In this document: piece after piece, positions 21,438 through 31,402 of the stretch
How the letters are laid out: every line of letters begins with the position of its first letter
How positions within the stretch are numbered: position 1 is the first letter of the stretch
Assembly: GCA_014905825.1 (NCBI GenBank)
Contig: JACGCN010000004.1
Location: forward strand, 2,418,001 to 2,482,000
Source of the DNA: Lyophyllum atratum
Taxonomy: Eukaryota > Basidiomycota > Agaricomycetes > Agaricales > Lyophyllaceae
Direction of reading: 5' to 3'
DNA length: 64,000 nt
Notes under the pieces: generated by a model
Database searches by the model: none
Seen by the model: only the letters and a program-made list of their open reading frames with translations
What the model was told of the DNA's origin: nothing
Position numbers and translations under genes: made by a program

Positions 21438-21751
21438 TGTTGGAAGTTGACTTAGCCAAAGGTCGCTTCAACTATGACGCACCGAGGTCTGCCGACCCGC
21501 GTGCTCGGTAATCAATCTCGGTAATCAATCTCGATCATGTTTCTATTCTTAGTGTACCGAGTTTTCGACGCCGACCCGTCGAAAACAGTTTTCCTATTCA
21601 TTCAAAGAAAAGTACTTATAAATCACTTACTAATTCGCTTACAATTTTCATAGAAAATTTACTTTTAGAAAAGTATATAAGCCGTCTATATACATAGAAA
21701 TAAAGCACTCGTTTATCACCCAAGTGTGCCAACAGTTCTCCAACTCTAACA
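21438..21751 (+). repeat. Copia right LTR, 314 bp
   Basis: Same length as the left LTR and no mismatch seen. The hairpin recurs at 21561-21586. It is followed by the TGTAC target duplication at 21752-21756. Confidence 0.95.
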
Positions 21752-23921
21752 TGTACATGTCTAGTGTTGTGTCGGTTGGGTGATCAGGGAGCCTTGGCGG
21801 GCGTGGGCCCCCCGGCCTAGAGGCCGGTGTCTTTCGACATTCCATTAGCTCCTGTAGTTCAGCAGAATAGATAATAGAGAGGATAGGAGAAACTGGCGAT
21901 CCTTGAGGGATGCCGTTCTTGACGGGTTTCATAGCCCCCCTGCGGCCATCAAGACAAACGGACGCCTCCCGGTCCCTGAGGAAGGAAGCGACCCACTTGA
22001 CGAGGGGGAGAGGGATTCCCTTTCGACGGAGTTCCCGTAGTAGTCGCTCGTGGTTTACGTTGTCGAAGTACCCTGAAATGTCAAAGGTTAGTACCGATGT
22101 GACCTTCCCATGGTTATGGGCGGCCTGAATGTCTTCGATGTGGGTGAGTAAAGCGTCGTTGGTGCTGCTGCTGGGTCGTCCACCGAACTGGTTTGGTGGG
22201 ACCAGGTCCTCCCTCCCCACCATGAACGCGAGTCGCCTTGCGACTATGCCCTCGAGGACCTTACCCAGGCATTCAAGTAGCTGTATAAGTCGGTAGGCGC
22301 GTGGTTCCGAATAGTCAGGTTTGTTGGGTTTGCGGAGTGCGACTGCGATGGCGCGGCGCCATAGCGAGGGGTGGTGGCCTGCCTGTACGCAGTGGTGCAT
22401 TAGTGCGAAAATGATACCCTCACTCGACTCCCATGCCCATCGGACCGTGGAGAAGGTCTGTTGGCTCTCTCCAGGGGCCTTCTTCGTGCTGTGACGATAT
22501 ATGGCCTCTTTGACCTCCGTCCGCGTTAGCGGGACATGCGGCTTGTCATGGGGTTGGGGTTGAGTAAGGTCGGGTAGGTCGTTGTTTTCGAGTGGGGGTG
22601 GGGGCTGGAAGAGGACGTCGCGTAGTGCGTCACACTTGTCTTCATGCTCGATGGCCGGTTCTCGGTCGGGTCGCTTAATGGCTGGGGACGGGTAGTTGCG
22701 GGTTCCTTTGGACCACTTTCGGAATCCCCAGATCTGGTCGGGGGTGGCTTCCTCCAGTGTCTTGGTCACCCATTGCCGGCGTTCGTGTTTGAAAAGCCTT
22801 CTAAAGTAGTTAGTGGTTTTACGAAGTTTGCGGTTAATTACCTCGCATTGGGTGCCCCAACGCGTGTTATGAGCTTCCTGCTGCTTGCGTAGCGAGGTTC
22901 GCTCCTGGTTAGCGTCGTCGAGTGCTTCCGTCCACCACGGTTTCGCTTTCTTGGATGGTCGCTTCTCTTTGACTGTGTCGGTGGTGGCTGTCTTCATCGC
23001 TTCCGTGAGGAGGCGGACGTCCTCATCGAGGTCGTCCGGGGAGCGTGGTTGATCGAGGTTCTGGAGGGTTAGCCAGCGGTCATAGTGTTTCATGAGCTCC
23101 CCGGTGAAGGCGGTTTTCCACTCCGTTGGCTCTGCGTCCTTGAAGTTGTACTTGGTGCCCGTAATGTTGTCGATAACGGTGCTGCCATGGTCGATGATCC
23201 AACGGAGGGCGTGGTGATCCGATCCACAAGTGATCTCGTCGTCCACGGTCCACTCCTTTGTGGCGTCGAGGGCGGCTGCGGCTGGGTTGGCGAAGGTGAG
23301 GTCGATGACCGATTTCGCTCCTCGGTTCCTGTGCTCAACATAAGTAGGTATACCTTTTTCGTTTATTAGGGTGTAGCCGCGTTCGCGCAGCCACTCGACC
23401 AAGTGATTGGTCTTTGCAGATGAGGGTCGGTTGGTGATGCTCCAGTCGGGGTGGTGTTGGTTCCAATCCCCACTGATGATGACAGGGTCTTCTTGTGGGA
23501 GGCGGAGAGCCTGCAGCCGTACCGACGCGTCTGAACGGCGAGCGTTGGAGCCAGATGCGCGGGGTTGGCTGTAGATGTTGACTATGGTGGTGGTCGGGTA
23601 ATTGGCTTGCTGTATGTCGAGTATCTGGATGTCTAGATCTTTAGCTATATCTGAACGTAGGGTTACCGTGAAATCCGGTCTTGTTTTGACGTAGGCCATG
23701 ACCCGGGGTCGTTGTCCACGGGGGACGCTGGCGACGGGTAGGATGGGTGTCCATGCGGTATGTGAGACTGGGCCGATCTGGTCGGTCCCGATCTTGTCCC
23801 ACCATGGTTCGGTTACGAGGATTAGGTCGAATCTAGAAATGTATGCGTTAAGGAGTGTGTGGCAGACTTGGTTGCTGCGGTTAGTGTTCAACTGTAGGAT
23901 GCGGATAGGTTTCGTCTTCAT
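21752..23921 (-). pseudogene. LINE ORF2, 5' part: endonuclease and most of the RT
   Basis: The frame starts with ATG at 23921 and runs open to the Copia insertion. The N-terminal apurinic-type endonuclease shows LQLNTNRS, VTEPWW and SGDWNQHHPDW. The RT region follows with PNQFGGRPSSSTNDAL, LTFDISGYFDNVNHERLL (first catalytic aspartate) and NGIPQGSPVSPILS, and breaks off at LDMY. The next codons of the YIDD motif lie across the Copia element at 16545. The start overlaps the ORF1 stop by four bases (ATGA). Confidence 0.92.
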
Positions 23922-25930
23922 AGAGTTACGTTACCTGGAGTCGGGGTCGGGGCGCTTTGAGCGGGGCCGTCGAGAGCCATAGTCTCGTCCGATTCTTCTT
24001 CGAGTCCCGCATACCGGTTAGAGGCGTCTACGGTGTCCTTGTCGGGCGTGTTCTTCTTGCGTTGCGTCTTCTTCTTCTCCCCTTGGCTCTTCCTGGGCTG
24101 GGCGACCCCCCATCCCGTCTCAACTCCATCCTCCCCTTCTTCTCCTCCCCTTCCTCCCCCATCCTCTCTCGTATCCATCTCCACCTCCACCTCCCCTCCT
24201 TTCCCTCTACTACCTGCCTCCACTCCCGTAGGCGCATCCACCTCCATCTCTACTCTCTTTCCCTCCGCTGCTTTCACGCTTTCCGGCTGAGTTGTCGTCT
24301 TGGGCTTGGTCGTTTTACGTCTGGGGGGGCGGGTCGTTCCTCCGCCAGTCGTGGTCTTCTTGGCGTCTTTGTCGATGGACGTGCCTGCGGTCCTCGCGCG
24401 TTCTGGGCATCTGCGATCGGTGGCGGGGTGTTCACCACCGCAGTTTGCGCATTTGGGTGGGGTCGAGGTGGAGGGTGTGTGGTCCTTCTCAGCGTGGTTG
24501 TCGGTGCAGATGCGGCACTTGACCTGGGCGCGGCAGCGGCTGACGTGGTGGCCGAATCCCCAGCAGTTGCTGCATTGCAGCACTGGTGGCCTGTCGGCAT
24601 GCTGGACGACTTCGCAGAACCGTGCGTACGCAGCGATCCTCTTGGTCGCGAGCAGCGTGTTGGCGTCGTCCTCCGTCATGAACTCGAGGACTACGGAGGA
24701 GTAGTCTTGGTCCTGGAGGTCGACCTTGGCCTTCATCCACTTGGGAGGTCCTAGCGGGTTTACCTTACCTATAACCGGGTTGTTGAGCGCGAGCTCTTCA
24801 GCGATTTCCTCGGGAGTGTGGATGTGTCCGTAATCGCGTCCTGTCCAGATACCGTTGATCCTGACTTTGTAGCGTTTGTCATCGGTGAGTAGTTCGACTG
24901 CGTTGGGCGACGCGTTGGCTGGGTTGAGGATGTCGATGAACTTCTCTGCGTGTGATCTCAACTCGGCGCCGGTCTGATCTTCACGCAACATGAGGATGAG
25001 ATTCGAGCGGTGGTTGTAGCGGGCGGAGGCGACCCGGAGGTGCTTCGAATCATTGTGCATGGCGAGGCGGTCATTGATGAGCGTGACGGCCTGTCTCTCA
25101 GACAGACGGTTCTGGGCTAGGGAACCGTCGCGGGATATGGCAATTAGGCGGGCGGGGTGGTGTGAGTCGAGTGGTGTTCTGGGAACGGTTGGACGGTTGG
25201 TGGCGGGGATTTGGGGAGCTCTGCTCGGGGCTTTGGCAGGCTTGTAGACCGGTCCTGTGGCTTGGACTGTCTTTGCTCCTTTGGGATCGCTGGGTGTGCT
25301 GTTGCTGTTTGACGCGGTTACAGGTTTCGGCTTGACTGCTAGTTGCTCGTTCAGTGTCTTTACGGCTTCGGATAGATCTTCCAGGACTTTCATAGCCCTT
25401 CCGTTGTCCTGTAAGTTATTGGCAGAGTCAGCCACTTTGCCGGATGGGGACTTCGTACCTGATCCCGCGAGCAGCGCGGGATGGAACTTTGCCGTGATGG
25501 CGTACGCCAGGTGCAGGGTCGTGTCTTGCCAATTGTGGTGGTCCGAGAACTGATGCAGGCTGTTCACCACCAGCTCGAGTTGAGCCGCGACGAATGATTC
25601 GTTTAGGGTGGCTGGCGCTGATTGGACGTGTTGGGCAGGTGCGTACATGTCTTCATCACTGTCTTCCGAGTCTTCTCCATCGGTCATCGTGACGTCAGGC
25701 TCAAAGGTCCCCTTTTGGAGGAGATGCAGGGGCGCGATCTGTCCTTCGGGGCGGGGTCCAGATCTGAGGCGATTGGTGGGTGTTTGTGGGGAGGGGTCGG
25801 CGTGTAGTTTGCGTTTCCCGGTGCTTTTTCGTGGTGTGCGGGAGAAGCGGACACGTTCTAGGGCGCGCTGGGTGTCCTCAGGGTTGGGTGGTTTTTTACG
25901 GATCGCTGTATTTACGCTCGAACTCTGCAT
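23918..25930 (-). CDS. LINE ORF1, CCHC zinc-knuckle nucleic-acid-binding protein
   Basis: A 670-residue Gag-like protein that probably coats LINE RNA. The N-terminal third is basic and polar. Near residues 460-530 there are three cysteine-rich knuckles (CSNCWGFGHHVSRC, CRICTDNHAEKDH, CANCGGEHPATDRRC), as in ORF1 of other RNase H-bearing LINEs. The C-terminal part alternates strongly basic and acidic low-complexity runs. The stop codon TGA overlaps the ORF2 ATG, so ORF2 may be made by termination and reinitiation. No lesion is visible. Confidence 0.9.
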   Translation of the reverse strand: MQSSSVNTAIRKKPPNPEDTQRALERVRFSRTPRKSTGKRKLHADPSPQTPTNRLRSGPRPEGQIAPLHLLQKGTFEPDVTMTDGEDSEDSDEDMYAPAQHVQSAPATLNESFVAAQLELVVNSLHQFSDHHNWQDTTLHLAYAITAKFHPALLAGSGTKSPSGKVADSANNLQDNGRAMKVLEDLSEAVKTLNEQLAVKPKPVTASNSNSTPSDPKGAKTVQATGPVYKPAKAPSRAPQIPATNRPTVPRTPLDSHHPARLIAISRDGSLAQNRLSERQAVTLINDRLAMHNDSKHLRVASARYNHRSNLILMLREDQTGAELRSHAEKFIDILNPANASPNAVELLTDDKRYKVRINGIWTGRDYGHIHTPEEIAEELALNNPVIGKVNPLGPPKWMKAKVDLQDQDYSSVVLEFMTEDDANTLLATKRIAAYARFCEVVQHADRPPVLQCSNCWGFGHHVSRCRAQVKCRICTDNHAEKDHTPSTSTPPKCANCGGEHPATDRRCPERARTAGTSIDKDAKKTTTGGGTTRPPRRKTTKPKTTTQPESVKAAEGKRVEMEVDAPTGVEAGSRGKGGEVEVEMDTREDGGGRGGEEGEDGVETGWGVAQPRKSQGEKKKTQRKKNTPDKDTVDASNRYAGLEEESDETMALDGPAQSAPTPTPGNVTL

Positions 25931-26016
25931 TTTGTCTACAGGAGAAATGTCCTACACCACCCACTGAGCGTGGGAATTTTGCTAGTGGTGGTGGTACCGG
26001 ATCAAGGAGCGTTCTT

Positions 26017-26031
26017 AATAAGTGAATAGAT
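26017..26031. repeat. Target-site duplication of the LINE, 5' side
   Basis: AATAAGTGAATAGAT, identical to 14066-14080. Confidence 0.85.
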
Positions 26032-26159
26032 CGGAGCGTGGCGAATCTGATCGATCCGTGTGAGACCGTGTTCGTTGGTTCTATGTCCTCCGTCCCTGAC
26101 CGCGCAAGAAAGAAGCATGGCTAAGTATCGTATCCGAGTATGTCAGTCTCCCTAATTAA

Positions 26160-26568
26160 AGGGCTGCTCAATTCTAAGTGGATCGTCAGTTCGTCAGGTC
26201 GTCCTGGGTCGTCGAGGTTCTGATTTCGCAGTCCGCTGTTGGCCGACCAAGCCGCTAGGAATGTGGGACCATCATTTGCTGTCATAACGTGTTATTATCT
26301 TGAGATTGAGAATAAAGAGAGAGTAACAATTAAGACAGTAGGACAAGAACAATTCACAGAGAGGCTAGGACAGTAGGTTAGAGGTAAGTAGAGGATAGGG
26401 TAGCGCAAGGCCTAGGGCGTCGTTGACGGAAAAATATAAAAAAATTGCACATGAGGCCGGGGATGGTTCCTGACGGCTTCGTCGGCCAACAGCGGACTGC
26501 GAAATCAGAACCTCGACGATCCAGGACGACCTGACGAACTGACGATCCACTTAGAATTGAGCAGCCCT
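26160..26568. mobile_element. TTAA-flanked MITE with ~95-bp inverted repeats
   Basis: Left and right ends are inverted repeats of about 95 bases with only one or two differences over most of their length. They begin AGGGCTGCTCAATTCTAAGT. The element is flanked by TTAA at 26156-26159 and 26569-26572, the target preference of piggyBac and Kolobok families. The interior of about 220 bases is A-rich and non-coding. The near-identical repeats suggest recent movement. Confidence 0.8.
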
Positions 26569-26831
26569 TTAATGCTCTGATCCAAGGCGATGATCAGCGA
26601 AAGTTGCTGAGAATGCCTTTTCTCGCTTATGTCGAAATTCAATCTAAACCTTGGGAGACCCTTCGCAAGTTCATAGATAAGTATCTGACATTTTTTCCCA
26701 TTCTACACATCCTGATACCATCCCTTCCACGATCCATCATCGGTCCCATTGCTCCGAGAAAAAATAGGAAATAGCAAGGCATTTACACAGACGACATTCG
26801 CAAGACCGTACCCAAATAAATTAGGAATCCA

Positions 26832-27625
26832 CTACTGTAGCTTCACATACGAGACCTCAGTCTGCCAAATCCGTCCGTCCGAGTCATTAGCGTAAAGTTG
26901 GTGTAGGCGAAGCCGGTTGTAAGTGCTCTGATCTACGCCGAGAGGAAGCCCGGATACTCGGAAGTCCTTGCCGTGTTCCTGCAAAATCACTTTCAGCGAC
27001 GAACCGCGCACCTTCCGAAGTCGTGCATACTTGATAGAAGCGGCGCCAGAGGCATGCAACTTGAGCAGCCACGTGTGCCACGATGCGCGGTGCGCCATTC
27101 GGGTGGACAAAGATAATCTCGTCCCTCCACTTCAGATGCTGATATCCCTGCCACTGCCCGTCCATCCCTGAGCGCACTCGGCTAACCCATAAATCGAAAT
27201 AACCCAAGCTCACCGTGATGACAAGGATACCCGACTTTACATGCCGCATACATGACGGTAGCAGACTGAACACCGACTCCGCGGGTCCCGCGATCCCTTC
27301 GCTATACTCGCACTCCGTGAACGCGACGCCAATTCCAACCCCATCGCTGGGATGAAAGCAAATAGCAGGGAACCGCCCATGATTACGAGAAACGACATAG
27401 GAGGGCGGGCCGTGATGCCAGTAGTCCCTCTTGATTTTGCCGGATCCGGTGGCGCGGCGACGAGTGTTGTGTGCGGGGGCGTACTATCCGTAGTCGCGAG
27501 GACCGATTAGGGGGTTCGGCATTCTCTTTGGTGGGGGTGGAGGGGTTGTATGCGAGTAGTCGTGTGGGGTCTACAAAGATCCCTGCCTTCATCAAATTCG
27601 TAGGCGAGTTCTTTCCCCGACGCAT
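26832..27625 (-). pseudogene. Decayed copy A of an unknown gene (inverted partner at 32021-32815)
   Basis: The minus strand contains, in order, a DPTRLLAYNPSTPTKENAEP segment, an ICFHPSDGVGIGVAFTECEY segment, a WRDEIIFVHPNGAP segment and an FRVSGLPLGVDQSTYNRLRL segment near the 3' end. All recur in the plus-strand copy at 32021-32815. The segments lie in different frames with no good splice sites joining them all, so the copy is probably broken. I do not recognise the family. Confidence 0.5.
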
Positions 27626-27862
27626 GAGTATGTGATCTGTGCACGTTGGGACCCATCCTCCGTAAAATCATTGTTTGACATCATGTCTTCCGCATGGGTG
27701 ATTACATGACCATGTTATGCAGCTTAGTGTTCTCGGGGTGCCCCTACCTTCCATGGTCGAAGCAACGCTCCAATGTGTCAGTTCATTTGAGCAAACGTCC
27801 ACACCACGCTATTTGAGATATCGCCGCAAATGTGCAATGCCCGTGGATGGACTTCTGTAGGA

Positions 27863-28709
27863 TCATGGGAAGAACGAGCGCATAGTCGCTACATACTCCT
27901 CATCGCTCCCCGACGAGTCATACCTCGCCTCCACACACCCCCTCACATCATTCCCAATCACCAGATACCTCAACCTATCCCTCCCATCCGTCGCCGCCTC
28001 CCACACAGCCTCAGCTATATCCTTTGCAGTAAGGTTCATCCCCGCGAACGTCTCCGCAAACGCCTTTTTCGTCTTCTCCACAAATGGCTTGTATGACCGG
28101 GGCGGGGGAAGCGCACGCCCGAATGAGAAGTTTGTTCGACGAAGATTGTTCTGCGGGGCGAGCTCGATACCGTGTAGCCCTCCAGCGCGAATTTGGTGGC
28201 GGTGTAGATGGAGATCATGGGGAAGGCGTAGAACCCCAAACCGGAGCTGACGTTGATTATCCCTCCGCTGTTGGTTTCCCGGAGATGGGGTAGGAGGGCA
28301 CGTGTCACGTCCATCAGACCTGCAATGATAATTCCCTGTCAGTGTGAGGTGGCGACAAAGACGTGTAAATATGTCGCTCACCGAATAAGTTGACGTCGAA
28401 TTGGGCTTGGATGACTTCGCGCGGGACGGCCTCGAAGACGCCGCTCCCGCCGTACCCCGCGTTGTTGAGCAGGAGGTCGATCTTCTGGAATTTGGTGATG
28501 GCTGCGTTCATCGCGGGCTGGATGGAGCTTGGATCCTGGAGGTCCAGGGGGTGGATGAGCATGCGGGCTGGGTCGAGGGTTATGAGGACTGTGTCCTTGG
28601 AGGGAGAGCGCATGGTGGCGACGACGTTCCAGCCCTTGTCAAAGAAGAGCTTTGCGGAAGAGGGTCCGATGCCTGAGCTGGCTCCTGTGATGAAGATGGT
28701 TTGGGCCAT
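27863..28709 (-). pseudogene. Short-chain dehydrogenase/reductase, copy 5, frameshifted
   Basis: Exon 1 starts MAQTIF at 28709 and keeps TGASSGIG, NNAGYGG and FDVNLFG. The intron lies at the family position near 28382-28320. Exon 2 begins with MDVTRALLPHL and keeps YTATK, but deletions near 28130-28170 remove most codons between EGYT and the TNF motif and change the frame. The end (SYKPFVEKTKKAF to MRSFFP) is open in another frame. It is probably inactive. The LINE and the MITE separate it from copies 1-4. Confidence 0.8.
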
Positions 28710-28940
28710 GGTTATGGGCCTGGCGGGTGAGGGGGATGAGCATCGGATGTTGGATTTGGTATGGCACCGTGTTACCTGTTGGTATAAGGAGGGGAGCGAA
28801 ATGCTGGGAGTGGCTTGGAAAGGAGTGACTGCTGTTATGTTCAAGCAGGCAGCGTAGACGATCCTTGATATACTATTTTGGTCGTGCCCAGTCGTCATGC
28901 GGAGAGTTCAAGTCGAAGGGCGTACTGGAGGTTCCACCGC

Positions 28941-28959
28941 AGCTGGCTTACGCGTACAC
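28941..28959 (-). promoter_or_regulatory. Conserved SDR upstream element, copy 5
   Basis: Minus strand reads GGTGTACGCGTAAGCCAGC, about 240 bases ahead of the ATG at 28709. Its match with the elements of copies 2 and 3 is nearly exact although the gene is broken. Confidence 0.5.
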
Positions 28960-29322
28960 CTCTTCTTTCGATTGGTTATGGCGGACAGCAAGACCTGGGC
29001 CTGAGGCCTGAGCTGGCATCGATGAATGATTTGGCGACGTCGTAGGAGTCGTAAGCGGGATTCCCGTTGTTGTACTAGCTGCCCAGGTGGTCATCGAGGG
29101 TAACTTGTGGACTCGCTCTCTTAGAAGTAGCCTTTGTTTTCCATAGAGTCGACGATGATGATTCTAGTGGAACGACGGTGAAGGAAATAATAAAGCCACA
29201 TGGCACTGCCACCGAGATTCCGATCACCCCTATGCCTCGCGCCAGCCATGCCTTCACGGAGCTTGCCTCTTATATAAAACAAATCTCCGCTTCATTCCTC
29301 TTATCTTTCCCCCACCATCGAA

Positions 29323-31402
29323 ATGCCTGTCTCTGATGCGATACTGACGCAGATACTGACCCAGCTCGATGCCATGCAGGTATCGCAGCAGGTCATGCAG
29401 GCTAAAGTGAATATCTCCCCTTCACCTTGCCTCGTGCATTCCGATAACGATCATCTAGTTGGATTCGATTACAGGCGTAGCGAAGACTGCGACGCCTCTT
29501 GAACCCAAGGCCACCCATGCGCGTTCGACATCCACAGTGTCCATCTCATCAGATGCGCCTATAAGCCCCGTCGACATGACGAAGCCGTCTTTAGCCTCTG
29601 CAGCACCACACGTAGAGATACCCACCGCTCGAATGATCGGAGTGACAGAGAAAGAGCGAGAGAAGCTGCTATACCCCGGCCGAGTGAACCTGACCAGTAC
29701 GTCCCCTTCCCAACGCCACACCATCCCATCACTGACCCCCTCCCCAGCATACCCTGACCAACACGGAATAACCCCCCACCCCCTCAACTGGGGCGCCTCC
29801 GACGGCGCCACCCGCGGCCCCATCATCTGCTCCCGCCTCACCACCTCCATCAAGCACCGCAACGCCATCGGCGCACACTCCGGCTCCTACTCCATCTACC
29901 GCGCCCTCTCCATCGCCATGGGCTCCCTCTCCCCCACGCACAAGCCCGACTACTCCCAAACCGAGCCCCCCGTCGACATCCCCCCGCAGCCCTCCTGGGC
30001 CGACCCCTCCCAGATCGTGTCCTTCGATCCCTATGGACACCTCGTCCCGCAGCTGTTCCGTAGGGAGATTGAAGAGGGGGGGCTGGATGTAAGGCCCAGC
30101 ATTGCGGTGACGAAGGCGCATTTGAAGATGAGCGAGCTGGATGAGAGTGCGCGGAAGGGGGCGTTGAGCGTGGATGGGAAGATTGTGCTGAAGAGCCCGC
30201 CGGCGCATAATGCGGATGGGTCGGTGAGCGAGGCGTATAGTGGGGTGGAGGTGTTTACGAGTAAGGCGGCGGTGGAGCCGGTGTGGTATCTCCCTGGTGT
30301 GGCTGAACGGTTTGGCATGTACGTCGTTCGTTTTCCACCCGCGGACTTTCGTTGATTTGTATGTGGCAGCTCCGAGAGCCTGCTAAGACGCGCCCTGTTC
30401 GAAGACACCGGTGGAATGTACCCCGAGCTCATCACGCGTCCCGATATCAAAGTCTTCCTCCCCCCTATCGGAGGTCTCACCGTATACATCTGTGCGTCCT
30501 CCTCCTCCTCTTCCCCGCTGCACCCTCATACCCCTCCTAACCTAACCTACGCGTGTAGTCGGAAACCCCGCGTTCATGTCCGACGAGACCAAGGAGCTAA
30601 CACTTCGCGTACATGACGAATGTACGTCCCGGCTCATTTCATGGGTACGCCGGCTCATAGATGACTCTAGGTAACGGCTCGGACGTCTTCGGCTCGGACA
30701 TCTGCACGTGCAAGCCCTACCTCACCTACGCCATCGAAGAGTGCATCCGCGGCGCGCAGAAAGGTACGTCCCCTCCCCCTCCCCCCCCCCCTCCCCTCAC
30801 CCACCTTACCCTTTACGACACCCAGGCGGCGTCGGCGTCGTCGTGTACTTCCGCAAAGAAGGCCGCGCCCTCGGTGAGGTGACCAAGTACCTCGTGTACA
30901 ACCTGCGCAAACGCGGGGGCGACTCCGCGGACAAGTACTTCAAGAGCACGGAGCTGATCGCGGGTGTGAAGGATATGCGGTTCCAGGCCCTGATGCCGGA
31001 TGTGTTGCATTGGCTTGGGATTAGGAAGATTGATCATATGGTTTCGATGAGTGATATGTACGTGTCTTCTCTTTTTTTGGCTTTTTTTTGGTTTTGGTTT
31101 GTGAGGGTGGGGCTGATGGGGTTTTTCTTGGGGGGGATAGGAAATATGATGCGATTGTGAAGAGCGGGATTCCGATCCTGCGGAGGTATGATATCCCCGG
31201 TACGTCCCCTCCTTCTCCCCTTCTCCCCTTCTCCATAACCCTTGTCGCTTACGAGAGGGGTAAAGACCACCTGATCCCACCGGACTCCCGCGTGGAGATC
31301 GACGCGAAGATCGCGGCGGGGTACTTTTCGAGCGGGAAGCAGGTGACGGAGGCGGATCTGATTAAGACCGTTGGTAGGACTTGGGAGGAGGCTGAGCATT
31401 AG
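29323..31402 (+). CDS. URC1: Urc1-type GTP cyclohydrolase II-like protein, uracil catabolism
   Basis: It matches fungal Urc1, a GTP cyclohydrolase II homologue needed to use uracil as nitrogen source (family knowledge). Exon 1 (29323-29406) starts MPVSDAILTQIL. Exon 2 starts at 29459, and a 51-base intron follows near 29697-29747. The GTP-cyclohydrolase N-terminal region contains HPLNWGASDGATRGPIICSR and GAHSGSYSIYRAL. The RibA-like core has the three metal cysteines in RVHDEC (split by an intron), FGSDICTC, then VVYFRKEGRALG and the KYDAIVKSGIPILRRYDIP end. Further introns near 30317-30369, 30491-30555, 30618-30672, 30766-30825, 31059-31140 and 31200-31270 all keep frame. The stop is at 31400-31402. 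The gene looks intact. The exact reaction in the Urc pathway is less settled than for RibA itself. Confidence 0.88.

Larger units (their letters stand above)
16546..21751 (+). mobile_element. Intact Ty1/Copia LTR retrotransposon
   Basis: A 5,206-base element with two 314-base LTRs that look identical, a primer-binding site, one uninterrupted gag-pol frame, a polypurine tract and a 5-base target duplication (TGTAC). Identical LTRs and an intact frame imply a very recent insertion, probably of a still active family. It sits in the LINE, in the opposite orientation, exactly in the codons for the YIDD motif of its reverse transcriptase. Confidence 0.95.
14081..26016 (-). mobile_element. Full-length LINE (non-LTR retrotransposon), split by a Copia element
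   Basis: The element lies on the minus strand between two perfect 15-base direct repeats. Without the nested Copia element and its extra target repeat it is about 6.7 kb. It has a short 5' leader (86 bases), ORF1 with CCHC knuckles, and ORF2 with apurinic endonuclease, reverse transcriptase, RNase H and a C-terminal cysteine motif, then a 3' untranslated region of about 450 bases. The 3' terminus on its own strand reads TTCATCATC, a short ATC repeat rather than poly(A). RNase H after the RT suggests a Tad- or I-like clade. No stop or frameshift is visible except the Copia insertion. Confidence 0.9.

Noticed and set aside
23957..24754. Plus-strand frame of 265 codons opposite LINE ORF1
   Set aside because: Antisense to the zinc-knuckle region; composition reflects the complementary strand.
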